Shown here piece after piece: positions 31,457 through 33,472 of a stretch of DNA of 33,472 nt (positions are counted from its first letter, which is position 1; each line of letters opens with the position of its first letter). Both the position numbers and the translations under genes were made by a program. This DNA comes from an uncultured Pelagibacteraceae bacterium (GTDB lineage Bacteria > Pseudomonadota > Alphaproteobacteria > Pelagibacterales > Pelagibacteraceae). The DNA is taken from positions 1 through 33,472 of the forward strand of contig CACJLZ010000006.1 in assembly GCA_902594395.1 (NCBI GenBank), given 5' to 3'. Below the pieces are notes generated by a model that was given only the letters and a program-made list of their open reading frames with translations, was not told the origin of the DNA and did no database searches.

Positions 31457-31921
31457 ATGAAAATTATATTAATTATTTTAACTTTATTTTTAACAAATTG
31501 TAAATTAAATAAAATTATAAATCATCACGGAATTCATAATCTAGAATTGAAAAGTGCTGAATTAATTGTAAATCAAACAAATATAAATGACATTAAAAGA
31601 ATTCTTGGACCCCCATCATCAAAAAGTTATTTTGATAACAGTATGATTATATATTTAGAAAGAAAAACTTCAAACTCAAAATTATTAAAACTTGGAAAAA
31701 GAAAATTATTAGCAAATAATGTTCTTCTTTTGGAAATAGATAATAAGGGTATGTTAATAAAAAAAAGTTTTTTAGATAAAGATGATTTAAACAGACTCAA
31801 AATTTCTCAAAAAGTGACAGATATTGAAACTCAAAAAGAATCATTCATTAAACAAGCTTTATCAAATGTTTTAGATAGAATAGATGATCCCCTTGGAAAA
31901 AAAAGGGGATCTATAAAATAA
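31457..31921 (+). CDS. bamE: Outer-membrane assembly factor BamE (SmpA/OmlA)
   Basis: A lipoprotein of the BAM complex that inserts beta-barrels. I start at ATG 31457: MKIILIILTLFLTNC gives a signal with Cys15; an ATG 18 bp upstream adds six residues before the signal. The SmpA/OmlA core follows: NQTNINDIKRILGPPSS (~50-66) is the conserved turn, then SMIIYLERKT and LLEIDNKGMLIKKSFLD. The length (154 aa) is normal for alphaproteobacteria. The last codons contain a strong inverted repeat. Confidence 0.85.
   Translation: MKIILIILTLFLTNCKLNKIINHHGIHNLELKSAELIVNQTNINDIKRILGPPSSKSYFDNSMIIYLERKTSNSKLLKLGKRKLLANNVLLLEIDNKGMLIKKSFLDKDDLNRLKISQKVTDIETQKESFIKQALSNVLDRIDDPLGKKRGSIK
31886..31911. terminator. 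Hairpin at the bamE-hppA convergence, possible terminator
   Basis: GATCCCCTT (31886-31894) and AAGGGGATC (31903-31911) form a perfect 9-bp stem with an 8-nt loop, inside the last codons of bamE. There is no clean T-run on the + strand (TATAAAATAAAT follows), so it may work bidirectionally or as a pause. It is striking in such AT-rich DNA. Confidence 0.5.
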
Positions 31922-31926
31922 ATAAT

Positions 31927-33472
31927 TTATCCAGCTATAACCGCTAACAAAAGAAGTGCAACGATATTAGTAATTTTTATCATTGGATTTACAGCAGGGC
32001 CGGCAGTATCTTTGTATGGATCACCTACAGTATCACCTGTCACAGCAGCTTTGTGTGCTTCAGATCCCTTGCCACCATGATTTCCATCTTCAATATATTT
32101 TTTTGCATTATCCCAAGCTCCACCACCAGCTGTCATAGATACAGCAACAAAAAGACCAGTAATAATTACTCCAAGCAACATAGCACCTACTGATGCAAGA
32201 GCTGCAACCTGTCCTCCAATAGATAAAATAATAAAATACAATACCACGGGTGAAAGAACCGGAAGTAATGAAGGAATAATCATCTCTTTAATTGCTGCAA
32301 CAGTAAGTAAGTCAACTAATTTAGCATAATCAGGTTTTTGTTTTCTTTTCATTATTCCTGGGTATTTCTTAAATTGCCTTCTTACTTCAACAACAACTGC
32401 TCCACCAGCTCTACCGACTGCTTGCATACCCATTGAGCCAAATAAATATGGCAACATTCCACCTATTAACAATCCAACGACAACATATGGATTTGATAAA
32501 TCAAAAGTCACAACAATACCCTCTAAAGATGAACCAGCTTCTTTAGAAAAGTGTTTTATATCTTCAGTGTAAGCTGCAAATAAAACTAGAGCACCTAAAC
32601 CTGCAGATCCAATTGCATAACCTTTAGTAACTGCTTTCGTTGTGTTACCTACTGCATCCAAAGCATCTGTTGTTTTTCTAACTTTCTTATCTAAATTTGA
32701 CATTTCAGCTATTCCACCTGCATTATCAGTAACTGGACCGTAAGCATCTAGAGCTACTACCATACCAGCTAGAGCAAGCATAGTTGTTACAGCAATTGCA
32801 ATACCAAAAAGACCTGCAATTGTGTTTGTAATTAAAATACCCGCTACTATTATAAGAGCGGGAATAGCTGTCGCTTCCATTGACACAGCTAAACCCTGTA
32901 TGACATTAGTTCCATGACCTGTAGTTGATGATAAAGCAACAGATTTCACTGGTCTATAACCTGTCCCAGTATAATATTCTGTAATCCAAATTAATAAACC
33001 TGTTATTACAAGACCAATTACACCACAATAATATAAATCCATTCCATTAAAAGTTTTGTCATTGATTGTGTATTCATTATTAAAGCCAATAACAAAATCT
33101 GTAACTGGCCATAATATTGCTAATGATGCTAAAGCAGAAACAATAAAACCTTTATAAAGGGCGTTCATAACATTATTATTATTTCCAAGTTTTACAAAAA
33201 AAGTTCCAATTATAGATGTAATTAAACATGCTGCACCTATAGTAAGTGGATAAATCATCATATTTAAATCACCAACAAAAAAAATAGATGATAAAACCAT
33301 TGTTGCTACGATTGTTACAGCATATGTTTCAAATAAATCTGCAGCCATACCTGCACAATCACCAACATTATCACCAACATTATCAGCAATAACTGCTGGA
33401 TTTCTTGGATCATCTTCAGGTATTCCGGCTTCAACTTTTCCAACTAAATCAGCACCTACATCAGCGCCCTTT
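31927..33472 (-). CDS. hppA: H+-translocating membrane pyrophosphatase, C-terminal part (start outside window)
   Basis: An inner-membrane proton pump driven by PPi hydrolysis. The frame is open through the window edge: before the internal Met at 33348 the translation reads [15 protein letters not shown], the catalytic motif. About 514 residues are present of ~680-700, so the N-terminus is missing. Many helices alternate with [12 protein letters not shown] and [17 protein letters not shown], the C-terminal PPi-binding motifs. The subtype position reads [16 protein letters not shown], with Lys where K+-dependent pumps have Ala, so this is K+-independent type. Confidence 0.96.
   Translation of the reverse strand, partial: KGADVGADLVGKVEAGIPEDDPRNPAVIADNVGDNVGDCAGMAADLFETYAVTIVATMVLSSIFFVGDLNMMIYPLTIGAACLITSIIGTFFVKLGNNNNVMNALYKGFIVSALASLAILWPVTDFVIGFNNEYTINDKTFNGMDLYYCGVIGLVITGLLIWITEYYTGTGYRPVKSVALSSTTGHGTNVIQGLAVSMEATAIPALIIVAGILITNTIAGLFGIAIAVTTMLALAGMVVALDAYGPVTDNAGGIAEMSNLDKKVRKTTDALDAVGNTTKAVTKGYAIGSAGLGALVLFAAYTEDIKHFSKEAGSSLEGIVVTFDLSNPYVVVGLLIGGMLPYLFGSMGMQAVGRAGGAVVVEVRRQFKKYPGIMKRKQKPDYAKLVDLLTVAAIKEMIIPSLLPVLSPVVLYFIILSIGGQVAALASVGAMLLGVIITGLFVAVSMTAGGGAWDNAKKYIEDGNHGGKGSEAHKAAVTGDTVGDPYKDTAGPAVNPMIKITNIVALLLLAVIAG

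Overview
The window looks like a piece of a SAR11 (Pelagibacterales, 'Candidatus Pelagibacter'-like) chromosome. The basis is the very AT-rich sequence, minimal intergenic space with many ATGA or 8-bp start/stop overlaps, alphaproteobacterial gene order (rplM-rpsI-argC; rpmF-plsX-ihfA-merR; bamE divergent from a cytochrome bc1 chaperone), and a tandem SAM-II/SAM-V riboswitch in front of a metY-like gene. The assignment is inference from gene content and style, not from a marker-gene comparison.

Layout. 1-8030 (+): a nearly gap-free operon-like run with the 3' part of a RarD-type permease, an MltB-like lytic transglycosylase, a degenerate RlpA/SPOR lipoprotein, a D-Ala-D-Ala carboxypeptidase, tmk, holB, metG, tatD and a PhnP-like metallohydrolase. 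It joins wall remodelling with DNA precursor supply and replication. 8025-10199 (-): glutathione peroxidase, NhaA and a zinc-ribbon membrane protein. 10293-12610 (+): tRNA-Pro(TGG), an NDUFS4-like complex I subunit, an SbmA/BacA-like transporter and GlpX. 12646-19642: a probable genomic island bounded by tRNA-Glu(TTC) and a tyrosine recombinase. It holds a GIY-YIG protein and five polysaccharide genes (two-domain GT, FkbM methyltransferase, GT2, GT4, GT2), largely chained by ATGA overlaps.

19600-20882 is the least ordinary stretch. An 18-bp-arm inverted repeat overlaps the recombinase start. A tiny two-helix membrane protein follows, then two abutting DnaA-box-like 9-mers. Next comes a GC-rich (81 of 160 bases, hand-counted), highly foldable segment of about 150 nt that I cannot match to a known RNA family, just upstream of a minimal Ogt/MGMT gene. 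Last are tandem terminator-like hairpins and about 400 bp with no convincing gene.

20883-26045 (-): DMT and AEC transporters, homoserine dehydrogenase, a 53-aa lipoprotein, argC, rpsI and rplM. 26097-27576 (+): promoter, SAM-II, SAM-V and the metY-like sulfhydrylase. 27569-31453: heme A synthase (-), chorismate mutase (+), then rpmG, merR, ihfA, plsX, rpmF and a CBP3-like chaperone (-). fabH and DUF177, often found in this neighbourhood, are missing. The window ends with bamE (+) and the C-terminal part of a K+-independent-type H+-pyrophosphatase (-).
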